Positions 61,551-64,000 of a stretch of 64,000 nucleotides of DNA are shown here, piece by piece (the first letter of the stretch is position 1; every line of letters starts with the position of its first letter). This DNA is from Pseudolabrys sp035718275 (GTDB lineage: Bacteria; Pseudomonadota; Alphaproteobacteria; Rhizobiales; Xanthobacteraceae): assembly GCA_035718275.1 (NCBI GenBank), contig DASTHI010000014.1:1-64000 (forward strand), in the 5' to 3' direction. The position numbers and the translations under genes are program-made. Under the pieces are notes generated by a model that worked only from the letters and a program-made list of their open reading frames with translations, was not told the origin of the DNA and searched no databases.

Positions 61551-62564
61551 ATGCCGAAGCTGAAAGGATTGCTGGTCGCACTCGCCGGAGTGGTCGCGCT
61601 TCCAATGGTGGCGCAGGCGCAAACAAAGGTCGTCATAGGCATACCGACATCGCCACCAAATATTGTGCACATGCCGGTTATCGTGGCGAAGGAGCTCGGG
61701 CTCTACAAAAAAGCGGGTCTCGATGTTGAGATCGTATCGCTGGGTGACGGGACGAAAGTCTATCGCGCGCTGCTCGCCGGCAATATCGATTTCGGTCTGA
61801 CTCCCGGCGCGCCGACCATCATCGGCCGATCCAATGGCGGCATGATCAAAGCACTGTCCGCGAACCTGCCGAAGTACGAGGCCTCGATGGTCGTGCGGGC
61901 CGAAATCAAGACCATGGCCGATCTCAAGGGCAAGCGCATAGGCATCCAGCAGCCCGGCGGCTTTGCCGATATTCTTAGCCGCAGCGTGTTGCGTTCCGCA
62001 AAAATCGATCCGAAGGACGTCAATTTCGTGACGATTGCCAGCGAGGACGTTCCTGCACTGGTAGCCAACCAGGTCGATACCGCCATTCTGCATGTCGAGC
62101 AGGAAATGTTCGCGAAGAGCAAGGTGCCGGATCTGCACGCGATCGCGCGCATGTGGGAGCTGCAGCCTAAGACTCTCTATACCTTCCTGTCGGCGACAGA
62201 AAAGACGACCAAGGAAAAGCCCGATATCACTCAGGCCGTAGTCACCGCGAACATCGAAGCCACGCGGGTCATGTATTCGGACCGCGCCAAGATCATCCCG
62301 ATCCTGGTGAAGCAGACCGGTTATCCGGAGAAAGTGCTCGCCGACAGCTTCGACTTCCTTGTCAAGCAATGTATCTGGGATGCAAACAGCGGGCTGGGTC
62401 CGGAGCGCGTGAACTTTACGGCCCAGTTGATGACCAAGGTCGGCAATATCAAAGAAGGCAAGACGCCTTCATATGACGATATCGTCGACACTAGCTTCGC
62501 TAAGAAATCGATTGAGAAGCTTGGCGAGTGGAAAGGACCGGTCTGCCCAACCGCGGCATTCTGA
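61551..62564 (+). CDS. NitT/TauT-type ABC substrate-binding protein
   Basis: 337 residues. GGGAGG before the ATG, signal peptide ending AQAQT. Fold features: IGIPTSPPNIVHMPVIVAKELGLYKKAGLDVEIVSLGDGTKVYRALLAGNIDFGLTPGAP and KGKRIGIQQPGGFADILSRSVL. It is followed after 72 bp by a permease gene on the same strand. It differs from the binding proteins at 52.7 and 57.3 kb, so its ligand is likely different. Confidence 0.88.
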   Translation: MPKLKGLLVALAGVVALPMVAQAQTKVVIGIPTSPPNIVHMPVIVAKELGLYKKAGLDVEIVSLGDGTKVYRALLAGNIDFGLTPGAPTIIGRSNGGMIKALSANLPKYEASMVVRAEIKTMADLKGKRIGIQQPGGFADILSRSVLRSAKIDPKDVNFVTIASEDVPALVANQVDTAILHVEQEMFAKSKVPDLHAIARMWELQPKTLYTFLSATEKTTKEKPDITQAVVTANIEATRVMYSDRAKIIPILVKQTGYPEKVLADSFDFLVKQCIWDANSGLGPERVNFTAQLMTKVGNIKEGKTPSYDDIVDTSFAKKSIEKLGEWKGPVCPTAAF

Positions 62565-62636
62565 GCACCTTTGACGCACCGGCGGGCGCCATTTAGCAGT
62601 GGCGCCCACCGCAAGACAGAACGCCGGGAAGGTGCG

Positions 62637-63482
62637 ATGAGAGGACAACAAATGACGGTTGCCCACCAGATCCAGGCGGCGCCCGTGGCGCATACCGCGC
62701 CCGCTCCTCAGGCCGGCGCGAGAATACCGCTGTGGCAGCGTGCAGGGTTCTACCGGTACGGGTTCGTGGTCGCGATCCTTATCGTGTGGCAGCTCGTCGG
62801 GCCGTTTATCAGCCCCATCTTCTTTACGTATCCGACCAAGATCGCGCTCGCATTCTATGACACGACCGTCTCAGGCGAGCTGCCATATTTCCTCGCGCAG
62901 AGTCTGGAGGTCATGATTTATGGCCTGATCACCGCTATCGCCGTCGGGATTCCTCTCGGGGTCGCGATGGCGCGCATTCGCTGGCTCGATTGGGCTCTCG
63001 ACCTGCCAATCAATGCGCTCTACGCGACGCCTCTTGTTGCAGTGGTGCCGCTTCTCGTTCTCTGGTTCGGCATCTACCTGAAAGCCAAGATCATTGTCGT
63101 ATTCCTGTTTGCGGTCTTCCCGATTCTGATCAACACGTATCAGGGTGTCCGCGAATGCGACAAAGGAATGCTGGAGGTCGCGCAATCCTTCCGTTCGAGC
63201 GAGTGGAGGATGTGGCAGGATGTGCTGCTGCCTTTCGCGGTGCCGTATATCATCGCCGGCCTGCGCTTGGCGATTGGCCGTGGTCTGATCGGAATGATCA
63301 TTGCGGAGTTCTATACCACGATCTCCGGTCTCGGCTTCATGATCACGAAATACGCCAACGTATTCGAGATGGACAAGACATTCGTGCCGGTCATTGTTCT
63401 CATGGTGCTTGGGGTTTCGATGACGTCATTGCTCAAATGGGTTGCTCGCCGCATCGCGCCCTGGAGTCAGGCGAACCGCTAG
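62637..63482 (+). CDS. NitT/TauT-type ABC permease
   Basis: 281 residues, start ATG 62637 with GAAGGT before it. Polar 30-residue N terminus, then six membrane segments and the coupling loop CDKGMLEVAQSFRSSEWRMWQDVLLPFAVPYIIAGLR. Pairs with the preceding binding protein. No ATPase gene follows; the next feature is a terminator and a gene on the other strand. Confidence 0.88.
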   Translation: MRGQQMTVAHQIQAAPVAHTAPAPQAGARIPLWQRAGFYRYGFVVAILIVWQLVGPFISPIFFTYPTKIALAFYDTTVSGELPYFLAQSLEVMIYGLITAIAVGIPLGVAMARIRWLDWALDLPINALYATPLVAVVPLLVLWFGIYLKAKIIVVFLFAVFPILINTYQGVRECDKGMLEVAQSFRSSEWRMWQDVLLPFAVPYIIAGLRLAIGRGLIGMIIAEFYTTISGLGFMITKYANVFEMDKTFVPVIVLMVLGVSMTSLLKWVARRIAPWSQANR

Positions 63483-63515
63483 ACATTCAAGCGCGAGCCA
63501 CGCAAAAAAGAAGAA

Positions 63516-63533
63516 GCCGCCGTCGCCGGCGGC
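63516..63533 (-). terminator. Rho-independent terminator of the Flp gene
   Basis: Minus strand: CGCCGGC-rich 7-bp stem (GCCGCCG / CGGCGGC, 4-nt loop) followed by TTCTTCTTTTTT, 49 bp after the Flp pilin stop. It would terminate the minus-strand pilin gene. Confidence 0.8.
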
Positions 63534-63582
63534 CTCTCTCAGCTTCTGTCGACAAATCGTGAGATCCGCCGACCTCTGTTTC

Positions 63583-63744
63583 TTACTTAAGGGCGGTGCC
63601 GATGCTCGTGAACGTGGTGTTGAGGTTGGTACCAACCGTCTGCACCGCGGCGATAATCACGACCGAAATGCCGGCCGCGATCAGGCCGTACTCGATGGCG
63701 GTCGCACCGGACTCGTCCTTCAGAAACGCGAAAACCTTACGCAT
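63583..63744 (-). CDS. Flp/Fap-type IVb pilin
   Basis: 53 residues; ATG at 63744 with GGAGG seven nt upstream, stop at 63583-63585. Sequence features: MRKVFAFLKDESGATAIEYG, where G-A-T-A-I-E-Y-G is the Flp pilin processing and assembly motif, followed by the hydrophobic helix LIAAGISVVIIAAVQTV and a short polar end. Cleaved by the TadV/CpaA peptidase and assembled into tight-adherence pili. No other tad/cpa gene is in the window, so it is either an isolated copy or the edge of a cluster. Confidence 0.92.
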   Translation of the reverse strand: MRKVFAFLKDESGATAIEYGLIAAGISVVIIAAVQTVGTNLNTTFTSIGTALK

Positions 63745-64000
63745 TACGCATCCTCCATGTGGCTGAAATTCCAGACGTCAGGTATCATCCATATAGATGA
63801 TGGCAGCACCGTACCCGCGGCCCGTTAAGAAGAAGCTTCGCTGCTGATCGCGAATTAGTTTAAAATATTATCCATTCGAGCGCGCCCGTTCCTGTGCATT
63901 CGCGTAAGGGCTGGCGGTCAACGTAAAAGAACGCGATTTTTCACATGAATCTTATGGTGGATTCGTAGAAGTGCCGAGCCGTATTGCTCGATCGAGCGCG
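63745..64000. other. Upstream region of the Flp gene to the window end
   Basis: About 256 bases with no supported gene. It includes an AT-rich stretch (AGTTTAAAATATTATCC near 63856) that could be part of the pilin promoter on the minus strand. Confidence 0.35.

Overview
The window looks like a chromosomal segment of a GC-rich alphaproteobacterium of the order Hyphomicrobiales, most like the Nitrobacteraceae/Xanthobacteraceae (Bradyrhizobium, Rhodopseudomonas and relatives). The support is indirect: a BoxR-controlled box cluster, a second FtsZ, a Spy/CpxP-type protein, a phasin, DUF3606, an Flp pilin, many branched-chain-amino-acid-type and NitT/TauT-type ABC transporters, and intergenic palindromic repeats of the kind scattered through bradyrhizobial genomes. 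There is no rRNA, phage, IS element or CRISPR array. One tRNA (Lys, CTT) is present.

Layout. 0-7.3 kb: end of an NTF2-like protein, a small secreted protein, a LysR regulator, a periplasmic rhodanese, a decayed acyltransferase, an FtsH paralogue, and a gene-poor stretch with gene remnants. 7.3-18.8 kb: a catabolic island. A Liv-type transporter (LivH, fused LivM-LivG, LivF, binding protein) runs into a short-chain dehydrogenase, a 3-hydroxyisobutyrate-dehydrogenase-like enzyme, a cyclase-family hydrolase, a quinone oxidoreductase and an alpha/beta hydrolase. A NicX/M29-like metalloenzyme and a divergent GntR regulator close the island. 18.9-32.4 kb: tRNA-Lys, Spy-like protein, a Pro/Gln-rich OmpA protein, FtsZ paralogue, an amino-sugar/peptidoglycan-recycling set (MurQ, sugar kinase, SIS deaminase, NagA), an L,D-transpeptidase, small unknown genes, an alpha/beta hydrolase and a phasin.

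32.4-45.9 kb: the most coherent system. A [2Fe-2S] ferredoxin, a ferredoxin-NADP reductase and BoxR lie on the minus strand; boxC-boxB lie on the plus strand; a converging minus-strand unit carries three 4-hydroxybenzoyl-CoA reductase subunits and a benzoate-CoA ligase, with a thioesterase upstream. Together they would turn benzoate and probably 4-hydroxybenzoate into benzoyl-CoA and then open the ring through the epoxide (box) route. No boxA is present in the window; the ferredoxin/reductase pair downstream of boxR is the obvious candidate electron donor for BoxB. The boxR-boxC intergenic region carries two TGCA-N6-TGCA elements, one enclosing a perfect TATAAT.

46-52 kb: assimilatory sulfite reductase operon (39-residue membrane peptide, cysJ, cysI, cysG) and a TonB-family protein. 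52-64 kb: a second catabolic/transport island with one complete NitT/TauT-type ABC transporter, two more binding proteins and an extra permease without an ATPase. It also has a class II aldolase, a DUF1932 dehydrogenase, an extradiol-type ring-cleavage dioxygenase and a DUF938 methyltransferase; an orphan Flp pilin closes the window.
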